Shown: positions 25,843 to 35,137 of the stretch, piece by piece
How the letters are laid out: the number at the start of each line of letters is the position of its first letter
Numbering within the stretch: position 1 is the stretch's first letter
Source: Clostridia bacterium
Lineage (GTDB): Bacteria; Bacillota; Clostridia; Oscillospirales; Acutalibacteraceae
Assembly (NCBI GenBank): GCA_017379935.1
Contig: JAFNVC010000005.1
Location: forward strand, 1 to 37,954
Length of the DNA stretch: 37,954 nucleotides
Direction of reading: 5' to 3'
Notes under the pieces: model-generated
The model's input: the letters and a program-made list of their open reading frames with translations, nothing else
Told to the model about the DNA's origin: nothing
The model's database searches: none
Position numbers and translations under genes: made by a program

Positions 25843-26984
25843 TATTTTCTGAAAAAGCCCTTGAACTTGGCTGCGAGACCGCCTTCGCTGTCATCATCAT
25901 CGAACTCGTCATCGTCAAGCTCATCCTCGTCAATCTCATCATCTTCGTCAGCCTCATCCTCTTCGTAGGCTGAAATCTTACCGAGAGCAACCTTGAAGCC
26001 TTCACCGGGCTTTCTTGTTGCATTTGCAAAATAAATATCAGACTCGGGCTTTGTCTCCTCGATATAATTCTCAACGATTTCGTCAAGCTCCTCGTCGGTT
26101 TCCTCGTCGATTGCGGGGATTACGAAATCGCCCGTGCTTTCAACGTATTCCTCTTCGTCCTCGTCAATATCCTCAACGATTTCGTCCTCGGCGTCCGTAT
26201 CCTCAGTTTCCTCAATCATCTGCTGAAGAGTTTCGACATCAACCTCGTCCTCCTCAGGCTCCTCGGCAGTCTCGGCTTCTTCCTCTGCCTCTTCGATGAT
26301 TTCCGCTGCAATTACAGCCTCCTCAACGGGAGCCTCCTCTGCAGGCTCTTCGGGAATCTCAACGATTTCCACCTCGATTTCCTCTTCCTCTTCAACCGCA
26401 TAAGCGATTTCGGGAAGCTGCTCAATGAGTGAAAGCTGAGAAGAGTACATTTCAAGAATCTGTGACTTGAACTTTGTAACCTCTGCCTTCATCATTTCGA
26501 GGGCAGCCTCTTCCTTGATCATAGCATCTCTTGCGGAAACGGCAGCAGCCTTGGACTCATAGGTTGCATCATAAACAAGCTTTTCAGCCTGCTTCTGTGC
26601 CTCCTCTATGATTGCCTTTGCCTGATACGTAGCCTTTGCCATCATCTCGTTTGAAGCAGCGTCAATTCGTGCATTCTCCTCGTCAGCTCTTGTCTGAGCA
26701 GCGGTGAGAAGTGCCTCAGCCTTTTCAGCAGCCTCGCGCTGGATTTTTTCAGCCATACGCTGTGCTGTGAGAAGCGCGTTGCGGATGTTATCCTCGTCGT
26801 TTCTGTATTCCTCGAGTCTTTCAGCAAGAAGACTGATTTTCTTGTACATTTCTCCGTTTTCACGGAACATCTGCTCGTAAGATTCTGCAACCTCTTCAAA
26901 GAAGCTGTCAACGCTTTCTGCCTTGTAAGCATTACGGCCGGATGCCTCAAAATGGTGATTCTTTATTTTTGCCGGTGTTAACAT
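25842..26984 (-). CDS. divIVA: DivIVA-family protein with long acidic tail
   Basis: A cytoplasmic coiled-coil protein marking poles and division sites in Gram-positive bacteria. The N-terminus MLTPAKIKNHHFEASGRNAYKAESVDSFFEEVAESYE has the DivIVA signature (membrane-binding loop, then VDSFFEEV). Coiled coil with heptad-rich Glu/Ala/Lys runs covers about 40-200. Residues 210-370 are an unusually long, strongly acidic low-complexity tail with repeated Glu/Asp clusters, ending in a basic GGLAAKFKGFFRK. The total of 380 residues is long for DivIVA (about 160-230 in bacilli). AGGAGG precedes the ATG. It lies between sepF and lspA, the usual neighbours, but ylmG and ylmH, often found between sepF and divIVA, are missing. 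Confidence 0.93.
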   Translation of the reverse strand: MLTPAKIKNHHFEASGRNAYKAESVDSFFEEVAESYEQMFRENGEMYKKISLLAERLEEYRNDEDNIRNALLTAQRMAEKIQREAAEKAEALLTAAQTRADEENARIDAASNEMMAKATYQAKAIIEEAQKQAEKLVYDATYESKAAAVSARDAMIKEEAALEMMKAEVTKFKSQILEMYSSQLSLIEQLPEIAYAVEEEEEIEVEIVEIPEEPAEEAPVEEAVIAAEIIEEAEEEAETAEEPEEDEVDVETLQQMIEETEDTDAEDEIVEDIDEDEEEYVESTGDFVIPAIDEETDEELDEIVENYIEETKPESDIYFANATRKPGEGFKVALGKISAYEEDEADEDDEIDEDELDDDEFDDDDSEGGLAAKFKGFFRK

Positions 26985-27022
26985 AGGCTTATCCTCCTGT
27001 ATTTTAAACTATACTTTTAAGA

Positions 27023-27502
27023 TTAATATCCTGAATGCTCGAAGCCGTCAAGAAGCTCACCCGTAAGGGGAACGTTGTACGGTGTGATGATATATGCTCT
27101 GCCTGCAACTCTCTTCATCTCGCCGCCGTTTGCATAAGCAACACCGCTCAAGAAATCGATGATTCTTACAGAAACATCGTTCGGGCAGGTTTCGAGATTA
27201 AGAATCACGATACGCTTCTCGTTAAGAACGTCTGCAACATTACCGACATCCTCGTATCTGTCAAGCTTCTTGAAGACAACGTGTGCCTTTGAAGAAGGTG
27301 TTGATGCAGGAACGGATGAACGCATATCAACAACCTTGCCGTCACCTGATTCGTTACGCGAACGGTTGAAGCTGAAGCCGCCGCTTCTGACATCCTTTGA
27401 ATAATCGTCATCAGCACGCTCGTTCTCGTCCATATCCATATCGTCAAAGTATTCCTCTTCAGAGAGGTTGAAAATATTCTTGAATTTATCGCCAAAGCCC
27501 AT
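27023..27502 (-). CDS. sepF: Cell division protein SepF
   Basis: Links FtsZ to the membrane and helps shape the division septum. The 159-residue protein starts MGFGDKFKNIFNLSEEEYF, an amphipathic membrane-binding helix. A low-complexity linker (about 20-80) follows, then the SepF core with VFKKLDRYEDVGNVADVLNEKRIVILNLETCPNDVSVRIIDFLSGVAYANGGEMKRVAGRAYIITP. Length and order are typical. GGAGG precedes the ATG, and the gene follows yggS by 19 bp. Confidence 0.97.
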   Translation of the reverse strand: MGFGDKFKNIFNLSEEEYFDDMDMDENERADDDYSKDVRSGGFSFNRSRNESGDGKVVDMRSSVPASTPSSKAHVVFKKLDRYEDVGNVADVLNEKRIVILNLETCPNDVSVRIIDFLSGVAYANGGEMKRVAGRAYIITPYNVPLTGELLDGFEHSGY

Positions 27503-27521
27503 TGTATTATCCTCCGTTTAT

Positions 27522-28244
27522 TTAATATACTCTTCTGCCGAAAAGTGATGATCCGACACGCACCATTGTTGAGCCCTCAAGTATGGCTGCAGCATAGTCA
27601 TCGGACATACCCATTGACAGAATATTCATACTAACATTATCTAATTTTTTTGCCTTTATGTCAAGAAACATTGTATACATATTTGCAAAAAATTTACGAT
27701 TTTCGTCCTCATTTGTACAAATTGGCGGTATTGCCATCAAGCCGTTGATTTTTATACCCTCAATTTCTGAAATTTCGCAGACCGTTTCATAAAGCTGTGA
27801 CGGATCAAGTCCGAATTTACTCTCCTCACCGCCTATATTGACCTCAACGAGGACATCAGTTATTATTCCCTTTTTCTGCGAAACCTTTCCGATTTCCTTT
27901 GCGACCTTCACGCTGTCGACGCCATCAATCATATCGACCTCACCGACTATCTGACGCACCTTATTGGTCTGCAGATGACCGATGAGATGCTTTTCAACTC
28001 CGCTGAGATTAAGCTCGTCACGCTTACCGAGAAATTCCTGCACCCGGTTTTCTCCGATAAGGTCAATTCCCAGCGACAGCGCGTGATTGATAAAAATGCT
28101 GTCAACGGTTTTTGTAACCGCCATAAAGCGGATATCCTCGCTCGCCCTGCCGCTTCTGACAGCGGCCTCACCGATGTTGTGCATTATTGTTTTATAGTTC
28201 TCTTCAATATCGTAAAAACGCTGTTTAAGCAATGCTTCGTCCAT
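27522..28244 (-). CDS. PLP homeostasis protein (YggS/YlmE/PROSC family)
   Basis: A pyridoxal-phosphate-binding protein of 240 residues that controls vitamin B6 and amino acid homeostasis and lies in division clusters of Firmicutes as ylmE. The PLP lysine is in RFMAVTKTVD (Lys45). Other family segments are GENRVQEFLGKRD, HLIGHLQTNKVRQIV, VLVEVNIGGEESKFGL, INGLMAIPP and the phosphate-binding LSMGMSDDYAAAILEGSTMVRVGSSLFG. The start overlaps the end of the HlyD-like gene by 20 bp, with AGGAA upstream of the ATG. Confidence 0.96.
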   Translation of the reverse strand: MDEALLKQRFYDIEENYKTIMHNIGEAAVRSGRASEDIRFMAVTKTVDSIFINHALSLGIDLIGENRVQEFLGKRDELNLSGVEKHLIGHLQTNKVRQIVGEVDMIDGVDSVKVAKEIGKVSQKKGIITDVLVEVNIGGEESKFGLDPSQLYETVCEISEIEGIKINGLMAIPPICTNEDENRKFFANMYTMFLDIKAKKLDNVSMNILSMGMSDDYAAAILEGSTMVRVGSSLFGRRVY

Positions 28245-29514
28245 TTTTCAGATTCCTGCCTTTCACTATAACCTCGTCGTAATGACGGATGGGTCTGATT
28301 CCCAGAGCAGATTCAGTCTCCTTGCTGACTATCGAATAGTCACCGTCGGTATAAATGACCTCAACCCTGCGAGCATTCATAACCGTGCCGCGGAGGATAT
28401 AAACAACGCTGATTTTATCCTGCTTTGCGGCGGTCGTTGTTGTCTCATCCGTTGCCTGTGAGCTTGTCTCGGGCTCGGGGATATAGGTATGGATTGCAGA
28501 GGTTTTTACTCTGTAGCCCTCATATTCCTTTATAACGAGCTTTATATCCTCAATGCGCATATTCGCGTAGGTTTCGTTCATCGCGTTGCAGGAAAGCGCA
28601 ATTGCTATCCTGCCGTCGTGCGCGGGCGAAAGCTGTTCTACGGTAACCTTGACATTTTTGTAGCCGTATTCGGGAATGTTCACCTTCATCGAATCGCCGA
28701 TATCGATAAGCTTTGAATACTTGCTGTCGATATTCGCGATGATATACCACTTGTAGCTCGACACAATTTTTCCGAGCTTGCCCGAAACCGCGACGGGCTT
28801 GCTGCCGAGAGCATTGTCGACAACAGACACAGAAAGCGACGAAATATCCTTATAATTCAAGGTGTTCTCATAGCCGTCAATGCTGCTGATATAATATCCT
28901 GACACGGGAGCAAGAACATCCTTTGCTGCAATATTCTTTGCCTCAAGCTCGGCAATGCGCTTATCAAGCGCTGCAATTTTTTCTGAAAGATCTATGTTGC
29001 CGTCACGGAGAACCTGCTTGCTGGCAAGGGAATCCTCGAAGCCTGCGACGCTGTCTGCGAGGCCTGTATAATCACGTGAATTCGTGATTTCAAGAAGCTT
29101 TGTATAAGCCTTATCTATATCCCTGTTAAGCTTCTGCATATCGAGCGCCTCAAGCTCTGTCTGCTCGTTAAGCTGAACATAGCGCTCACGCATTTTCACG
29201 GCATTTTCAAGCTCTGCGTAATCTGCGGCATCCTGATCCTTTGCGCAGACACGTGCTACAGCATCCGAGCTGGCAACACGGTCACCGTCGGAAACAAGAG
29301 GAACGACCGTGCCCTTTGCATTACCGTCGAGATACTGCTCATCCCTGACGATAAAGGCATCAAGATCAATAGTCTCCTGCACTGTAGTCAGCTCAGCGGT
29401 TTCCGTCTCATACTTATTGCTGTTCATTTTGAAAACATCCTGAAAAAGATAAATCATTACGGCGAGCACAAGCACCGTGCAGACGGTATTGACAATCTTT
29501 TTATTTCTGAACAT
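28225..29514 (-). CDS. HlyD-like membrane-anchored protein in the division cluster
   Basis: A 429-residue protein. One N-terminal membrane helix (about 9-26) is followed by an outside part. A biotinyl/lipoyl-like half (AKGTVVPLVSDGDRVASSDAVARV) comes first, then a helical hairpin at about 100-195 and the second lipoyl half with VLAPVSGYYISSIDGYE. A beta-barrel region follows, with an Ala/Thr-rich linker (TSSQATDETTTTAAKQ) at about 350-366 and a C-terminal domain ending HYDEVIVKGRNLKNGRSIA. This is the architecture of HlyD/MFP-type adaptors. No ABC partner is adjacent, so an export role is doubtful, and a cell-envelope or division role fits the position between miaA and yggS. It overlaps miaA by 14 bp and yggS by 20 bp. 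Confidence 0.87.
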   Translation of the reverse strand: MFRNKKIVNTVCTVLVLAVMIYLFQDVFKMNSNKYETETAELTTVQETIDLDAFIVRDEQYLDGNAKGTVVPLVSDGDRVASSDAVARVCAKDQDAADYAELENAVKMRERYVQLNEQTELEALDMQKLNRDIDKAYTKLLEITNSRDYTGLADSVAGFEDSLASKQVLRDGNIDLSEKIAALDKRIAELEAKNIAAKDVLAPVSGYYISSIDGYENTLNYKDISSLSVSVVDNALGSKPVAVSGKLGKIVSSYKWYIIANIDSKYSKLIDIGDSMKVNIPEYGYKNVKVTVEQLSPAHDGRIAIALSCNAMNETYANMRIEDIKLVIKEYEGYRVKTSAIHTYIPEPETSSQATDETTTTAAKQDKISVVYILRGTVMNARRVEVIYTDGDYSIVSKETESALGIRPIRHYDEVIVKGRNLKNGRSIA

Positions 29515-30457
29515 CCTGCAGTCTCCTTTCCCATTCTTCCGTTATTGCGAAGGCTTTTTCGTACATTTCATCCTTTGAGGAAAAAGTATCGATGAAAAGC
29601 CAGTTGATTTCCTTGTTTCGTCTGAACCACGTCAGCTGTCTTTTGGCATATCTGCGCGTGGCCTGCTTAAGATTTTCCGCCGCCTCGGAGAGTGTCATTT
29701 CTCCCTGAAAGTAAGGCTTCAATTCCTTACATCCGATTGCCTGCGACGATGTGGACATATCGGGCTGTGAGAGGTAGTCTCTCGCTTCTGCCTCAAGTCC
29801 GTTTGCGAGCATTATATCAACGCGCAGGTTGATTCGGCTATAAAGATATTCCCTGTCCGTCGCGTCAAGTCCGAGATAAAGCACCTCATACGGACTCTCG
29901 GCATGGGAATTTTCAATCTGCTCGGTCATTGTTACGCCCGACGAATACCACACCTCAAGCGCACGGACAATTCTTTTGACGTTGTTCGGGTGCATTTTTG
30001 CGGCATATTCGGGGTCGATTTTTTCAAGCTCTGAAAGAAGAGAATCAATTCCCTCTTCATCAACCCTTCTGAGAAGCTTTTCCCTTAACGCTTCGTCAAA
30101 AGAAGCCTCCGTAAGGCGGATATTGTTAAGAAGATTATCGATATAAAGTCCCGTACCGCCTACAATTACAGGAAGCCTGCCGCGCGAATGAATGTCTTTT
30201 ATACATTCGCCTGCCATCGACTGATATTCGGCGACGGAGAAGGACTCACGCGTATCGAGAAAATCCATCATATGGTGCGGTATGCCCTTTTTCTCCTCCT
30301 CGGTCGGCTTTGCGGTGGAGATGTCGAGTCCCTTATAAATCTGCATTGAGTCAGCCGATACAGCTTCTCCGTTAAATCGGCGGCATATTTCGACCGCCAG
30401 ATCCGACTTTCCCGAAGCGGTCGGACCGACAACTGCAACAACGGGTATTCTGTTCAA
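29501..30457 (-). CDS. miaA: tRNA dimethylallyltransferase
   Basis: Adds a dimethylallyl group to adenosine 37 of tRNAs reading codons that start with U. The 318-residue product has the P-loop VVGPTASGKSDLAVEI, then ADSMQIYKGLDISTAKPT and HHMMDFLDTRESFSVAEYQ, then VGGTGLYIDNLL, and the C-terminal RYAKRQLTWFRRNKEINW. MiaB, encoded at the head of the same run, acts on the MiaA product. The frame opens at a GTG (30466), but that codon touches the ribosome site AAAGGAAGTG. The TTG at 30457 is well spaced and gives MNRIPVVAVVGPTASGK. Confidence 0.96.
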   Translation of the reverse strand: MNRIPVVAVVGPTASGKSDLAVEICRRFNGEAVSADSMQIYKGLDISTAKPTEEEKKGIPHHMMDFLDTRESFSVAEYQSMAGECIKDIHSRGRLPVIVGGTGLYIDNLLNNIRLTEASFDEALREKLLRRVDEEGIDSLLSELEKIDPEYAAKMHPNNVKRIVRALEVWYSSGVTMTEQIENSHAESPYEVLYLGLDATDREYLYSRINLRVDIMLANGLEAEARDYLSQPDMSTSSQAIGCKELKPYFQGEMTLSEAAENLKQATRRYAKRQLTWFRRNKEINWLFIDTFSSKDEMYEKAFAITEEWERRLQDVQK

Positions 30458-30478
30458 TCCGATCACTTCCTTTATTTT

Positions 30479-32467
30479 TTAAATTCTGCCGAAATTCTTT
30501 TCGATATCGTGCTTTGTAAGCTCTATAAGAACGGGTCTGCCGTGCGGACAGTAGCGGATATCGGGATTATTCAGCAGCCTTTCAACAAAAATATTAAGCT
30601 CATAATCAGAGGTCTTGTCCCCCGCCTTGATTGCTGCTCTGCATGCGGTTGAATGATAAATCCAATCGAGCTTTTCGGGAATAAGCTCCCTGCGGTTATC
30701 GGCAAGATAGCCTGCAAGCTCCATTACAACCGATGCGAGATCACCCTGCGCAACCGCCGTAGGACATTCATTAAGAATAACCATTCCGTTGCCGAAATCC
30801 TCGATTCTGTAGCCTGCCTTCGCGAGGAGGTCGACGTTTTCAAGAACGGCGGAATATTCATCCTTTGAAAGTGTCACGGTTACCGGTACAAGGAGCATCT
30901 GCGTTTCGATTGAATCCTGCGCCGCACGGAATTTTTCAAAGAGCATACGCTCGTGGGCGGCGTGCTTGTCGATGAGAAGCAGCTTCTGCCCCTGCTCGAC
31001 AAGGATGTATGTTTTAAATGCCTCACCGATAACTCTGTACGGCTCAGCCTCGGGTATTTCTTCTTTTTCTTCAACAGCCGCAAAGGTGACCACCTGCTCC
31101 TGCGGAACCACGTTCGGCTCAGGAAGCGTCGGCTCGGGCTTCGGCTCTTCGGGAATAACTGTAAGAACCTCTTCCCTTACCTCCACCGTAATCTGTGGCT
31201 TCGGCTGTTCAGGAATGAGGTCAGGCTCGTCCCTTTCGACCTTGAAAACGGAATCGTCGCGGACAAGCATCTGCTGAGGGATTTCCTTACGGAGAGTCTC
31301 CTGCTTCGGCGGCTGACGGTACTCGTCCGCTGTCGTCTTCTGCCAGAAATCGTCCTTCGAGACCTTTTCGAGCTGCTGCTCATATATTTTTATCTGCTGT
31401 CCGCTGACAGGCTGCGGCATAAACTGACGCTGAACAAACTGCTGTGTTTTCGGCTGAATATTAGCCTGCACACGGCTGTCGCCCTTCTCAAGTGCGGACT
31501 TTGCACAGTAGTAAACGGCATTGAAAACAAGCTTTTCGTCAGCAAAACGCACCTCGGTTTTCGCGGGATGAACATTGACGTCCACGCTCTGTGCGTTCGC
31601 TTCGATATTAAGCACGCAGGCGGGAAATTTGCCTGCCATAATCTGATTTTTATAGGCTTCCTCAAGAGCGACGAGACCTGTTCTTGTTTTTATAAATCTG
31701 CTGTTGAGGAAGAAAAACTGCATTGATCTGTTAGGACGTGCATTAAAAGGCTTTGATATAAATCCGCTGACTCTTATACCGTTAAGCTCATAATCCGCGG
31801 GGATAAGCGTTCTTGCAAAATCCTTTCCCAGAACCGAGTGGATTGCGCTTTCAAGCTTACCGTCACCCGTTGTAAAAAGGGCATCCTTGCCGTCACGGAT
31901 GAAGCGGATGCTGACCTCGGGATGAGAAAGCGCGATACGGTCAACGATGCCTGCGATCGCATTTGCCTCGGTGACGTCCTTTTTAAGGAATTTCATTCTT
32001 GCGGGAGTGTTATAGAAAATGTCCCTGACAATGAGCGTTGTTCCCTGCGGACAGCCTGCATCATCAATAAGAAGCTCCTCGCCGCCCTCGATAACATAGC
32101 GTGTACCGATATCATCACCCTCGGCACGCGTCATCATTTCCACACGTGCAACGGCGGCGATTGAAGCGAGTGCTTCGCCCCGGAAGCCGAGAGTAAGGAT
32201 TGAATTGAGGTCATCCTCGGTCGCAATCTTGCTTGTCGCGTGGCTGACAAAAGCCTTTCGCACATCCTGACAGGAGATTCCGCAGCCGTTATCGGTGATG
32301 CGGATATAGGTTATGCCTCCGCGCTGAATTTCAAGCGTGATTTTATCAGCGCCCGCATCAATGGCATTTTCCATTATTTCCTTGACAATTGAAGCGGGTC
32401 TTTCGACCACCTCGCCCGCCGCGATAAGCTCGGCAAGATGCTTCGGTAAAATATTGATTTCAGGCAC
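30479..32467 (-). CDS. mutL: DNA mismatch repair protein MutL (endonuclease type)
   Basis: Couples MutS mismatch recognition to strand incision. The 662-residue protein has the GHKL ATPase motifs KEIMENAIDAGA, RITDNGCGI, TLGFRGEALASI and NTPARMKFL, then a Pro/Glu-rich linker (about 330-475). The C-terminal domain carries DKHAAHERMLFE at about 500-511. This matches the endonuclease motif DQHA(X)2E(X)4E with Lys for Gln, so it should nick DNA, as in bacteria without MutH. The late CPHGRPVLIEL is also conserved. The GTG at 32476 lies in the ribosome site GAGGTGAT. The GTG at 32467 is 4 nt past the site and gives MPEINILPKHLAELIAAGEVV, so it is preferred. Confidence 0.97.
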   Translation of the reverse strand: MPEINILPKHLAELIAAGEVVERPASIVKEIMENAIDAGADKITLEIQRGGITYIRITDNGCGISCQDVRKAFVSHATSKIATEDDLNSILTLGFRGEALASIAAVARVEMMTRAEGDDIGTRYVIEGGEELLIDDAGCPQGTTLIVRDIFYNTPARMKFLKKDVTEANAIAGIVDRIALSHPEVSIRFIRDGKDALFTTGDGKLESAIHSVLGKDFARTLIPADYELNGIRVSGFISKPFNARPNRSMQFFFLNSRFIKTRTGLVALEEAYKNQIMAGKFPACVLNIEANAQSVDVNVHPAKTEVRFADEKLVFNAVYYCAKSALEKGDSRVQANIQPKTQQFVQRQFMPQPVSGQQIKIYEQQLEKVSKDDFWQKTTADEYRQPPKQETLRKEIPQQMLVRDDSVFKVERDEPDLIPEQPKPQITVEVREEVLTVIPEEPKPEPTLPEPNVVPQEQVVTFAAVEEKEEIPEAEPYRVIGEAFKTYILVEQGQKLLLIDKHAAHERMLFEKFRAAQDSIETQMLLVPVTVTLSKDEYSAVLENVDLLAKAGYRIEDFGNGMVILNECPTAVAQGDLASVVMELAGYLADNRRELIPEKLDWIYHSTACRAAIKAGDKTSDYELNIFVERLLNNPDIRYCPHGRPVLIELTKHDIEKNFGRI

Positions 32468-32482
32468 TGTAATCACCTCGTC

Positions 32483-35092
32483 TTATATTTTTTCTGCTTC
32501 CTTTTTAAGCTCATAGAGCATCTGCAGGGCTTCGATCGGAGTGAGCGTATTGACGTCAACCGTCTTCAGCTTATCAACGATTTCGTTGCCTGCATTTGAG
32601 CCGAAGGAAAGCTGGAAATCATCCTCTTTCGGTGCTTCAACCGTTCTGACAACAGTTACTACACCCTTTTCCTCAAGCTCCTTAAGAATCGCCTTTGCTC
32701 TTGTAACAACAGTATTCGGTACGCCTGCAAGCTTTGCAACCTCGATACCGTAGCTTCCGTCCGCACCGCCTCTGACGATACGGCGCAGGAAGGTTATATC
32801 ATCGCCGCGCTTTTTGACGGCGATATTGTAATTCTTTGCACCGTCGATTTCGCCCTCAAGCTCGGTAAGCTCGTGGTAATGGGTTGCAAAGAGAGTTTTT
32901 GCACCTAATTTTTTGCTGTCGGCCGAGTGCTCAAGGACGGCACGCGCGATGCTCATACCGTCGAAGGTCGATGTACCTCTGCCGATTTCGTCAAAGATGA
33001 GCAGACTGTTCTTCGTCGCATTATTGAGGATGTTTGCAACCTCACTCATCTCGACCATAAAGGTTGACTGGCCCGAAGCAAGGTCATCCGATGCGCCGAC
33101 ACGGGTGAAGATTGCATCGACAACTCCGATCTGTGCACTCGATGCGGGAACGAAGCTGCCGCACTGAGCCATAAGCACGATGAGCGCAACCTGACGCATA
33201 TAGGTGGATTTACCTGCCATATTCGGACCCGTGATGATTGCACAGCGGTTTTCGCGGCAATCGAGGGTTGTATCGTTAGGTACAAAGGGTGTATCCTTGA
33301 CCATTTTTTCAACGACGGGATGTCTGCCGTCCTTAATGATGACCTCTTTGCCGTCGGTCATTACGGGGCAGACGTAGTTATTTCGAAGTGCGACCTTTGC
33401 AAGTGAGCAAAGAACATCAACCGTTGCGAGAGCGCGTGCGGTTTTCTGAATTCTGTAAAGCTCAGATGCCACACTGCTTCTGACCTGAGTAAAGATTTCG
33501 TACTCAAGCTTTACTATTCTTTCCTGCGCGCCGAGCACCTTGGATTCAAGCTCCTTTAATTCGCTCGTTATGTAACGCTCGCAGTTTGCAAGAGTCTGCT
33601 TTCTGATATATTCCTCAGGCACAAGCTCCTTAAATGAATTCGGAATTTCAATGTAGTAGCCGAAAACGCGGTTGTAGCCGATTTTAAGCTTCTTGATGCC
33701 TGTTTTTTCCTGTTCTGTCTGCTGAACGGCGGCGATGTAGCCCTTACCGTTCGTAACAATATCACGAAGAGAATCCAGCTCCTCGTTAAAACCGTCCCTG
33801 ATCATTCCGCCCTCGCGCACGGTGAACGGAGGATCCTCTGCGATTGATGCTTCGATAAGCTGCTCGATATCCTCAAGAAGGTCGATGCTTTCGTAGGTTT
33901 CGCAAAGCAGGGAGGATTTACAGCCTGCGATAGTCTGCTTTATGGCAGGGAGAAGCTTTATCGTCGCGAGAAGCGAGCGCAGCTCCTTTGCATTGGCTGT
34001 TTCGTAGACGATACGCGCCATAAGACGCTCCATATCGCTGACGTCGGAGATGTTTTCAATCTCCTCCTCGAGTAAAAGTGTGTTGTTATAAAGCTCCTCA
34101 ACAGCGTTATGTCTCTTGCTGATTTTTGCGATGTTGAGCAGCGGCTGCTCGAGCCAGCTTCTTATAAGACGCTTGCCCGGCGCGGTCTTTGTTTTATCGA
34201 GCACCCAGAGGAGTGTGCCTCTGCGCTCGCGGTTGCGCATTGTCTCGGTAAGCTCAAGATTGCGCCTTGATGAAAAATCGAGCTTCATAAACTGACTGTC
34301 GGAATAAAACTCAATTTTACTGATGTTGTCAAGTCCTGATTTCTGTACCTTCGTAAGGTAGCTGATTGTGTCTCCGAGGGCACAGACAGCCTCGTCGTGG
34401 CCCTCAATTCCGAGCTCTGTAAGGCTCTTTTCAAAGTGCTCGGTGATAACCTGTCGGCTGTAATCGACGGTGACAACACTCTCGTCAATTTCGTCTGCCG
34501 TGCAGTCAACGCGGTTCTGAATGAAATCGCGGATTTTATCACTTGCTATAACCTCGCGGTTGTAGCGGATTTCCGTCGGCATATATCTGCCGATTTCGTT
34601 GACGATTTTGTTTGCGGGATTCTTCTCGTCAATCTGAGTCAGATTGAGCTCACCCGTAGACACATCGGCAAAGCAGATGCCTGCCGACGTGCCGTTAAGT
34701 CTGATTGAGCAAAGGAAGTTGTTTTTTGATTCATCAAGCATATTGCTTTCGATAACCGTGCCCGGTGTGAGGATACGGATAACGTCGCGCTTGACGATTC
34801 CCTTTGCCGTTGCGGGGTCCTCGGTCTGCTCACAGATGGCAACCTTATAGCCTCTCGAAACAAGGCGCGCAATATAGGAATCTACACTGTGGAAGGGCAC
34901 GCCGCACATCGGTGCGCGCTCCTCCTGACCGCAGTCTCTGCCCGTAAGAACAAGCTCGAGCTCGCGGGATGCCGTTTTTGCGTCCTCAAAGAACATTTCA
35001 TAGAAATCTCCCAGACGGAACATAAGAATGGTATCCTGATAATTCTTCTTTATCTCAAGATACTGTCTCATCATCGGAGTCATTTCTGCCAT
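32483..35092 (-). CDS. mutS: DNA mismatch repair protein MutS
   Basis: Recognises mismatches and small loops in DNA. The 869-residue protein has the mismatch-binding FYE motif in RLGDFYEMF (Phe30, Glu32), connector and core domains, and the clamp around 420-540. The ATPase domain has Walker A GPNMAGKSTYMRQ at about 622-634, then LLIFDEIGRGTSTFDG and FATHYHELTELE. A C-terminal helix-turn-helix tail (PIEALQMLYELKKEAE) closes it. GAGGTGA lies 7 nt before the ATG. It is followed by mutL after 6-15 bp, depending on the mutL start. Confidence 0.98.
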   Translation of the reverse strand: MAEMTPMMRQYLEIKKNYQDTILMFRLGDFYEMFFEDAKTASRELELVLTGRDCGQEERAPMCGVPFHSVDSYIARLVSRGYKVAICEQTEDPATAKGIVKRDVIRILTPGTVIESNMLDESKNNFLCSIRLNGTSAGICFADVSTGELNLTQIDEKNPANKIVNEIGRYMPTEIRYNREVIASDKIRDFIQNRVDCTADEIDESVVTVDYSRQVITEHFEKSLTELGIEGHDEAVCALGDTISYLTKVQKSGLDNISKIEFYSDSQFMKLDFSSRRNLELTETMRNRERRGTLLWVLDKTKTAPGKRLIRSWLEQPLLNIAKISKRHNAVEELYNNTLLLEEEIENISDVSDMERLMARIVYETANAKELRSLLATIKLLPAIKQTIAGCKSSLLCETYESIDLLEDIEQLIEASIAEDPPFTVREGGMIRDGFNEELDSLRDIVTNGKGYIAAVQQTEQEKTGIKKLKIGYNRVFGYYIEIPNSFKELVPEEYIRKQTLANCERYITSELKELESKVLGAQERIVKLEYEIFTQVRSSVASELYRIQKTARALATVDVLCSLAKVALRNNYVCPVMTDGKEVIIKDGRHPVVEKMVKDTPFVPNDTTLDCRENRCAIITGPNMAGKSTYMRQVALIVLMAQCGSFVPASSAQIGVVDAIFTRVGASDDLASGQSTFMVEMSEVANILNNATKNSLLIFDEIGRGTSTFDGMSIARAVLEHSADSKKLGAKTLFATHYHELTELEGEIDGAKNYNIAVKKRGDDITFLRRIVRGGADGSYGIEVAKLAGVPNTVVTRAKAILKELEEKGVVTVVRTVEAPKEDDFQLSFGSNAGNEIVDKLKTVDVNTLTPIEALQMLYELKKEAEKI

Positions 35093-35137
35093 CTGTTTTC
35101 ACCTCAGTAAATTTAAAAATCTTTGTGCAGTTAAGAA

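Noticed and set aside
25342-25968. 208-codon plus-strand frame ending in a poly-serine run
   Set aside because: It is antisense to lspA and to the acidic tail of divIVA. The serines are the mirror of GAT/GAA-rich codons, and there is no ribosome site.
30953-31726. 257-codon plus-strand frame opposite mutL
   Set aside because: It lies fully antisense to the well-conserved mutL gene, with a Leu/Arg-rich composition typical of a shadow frame.
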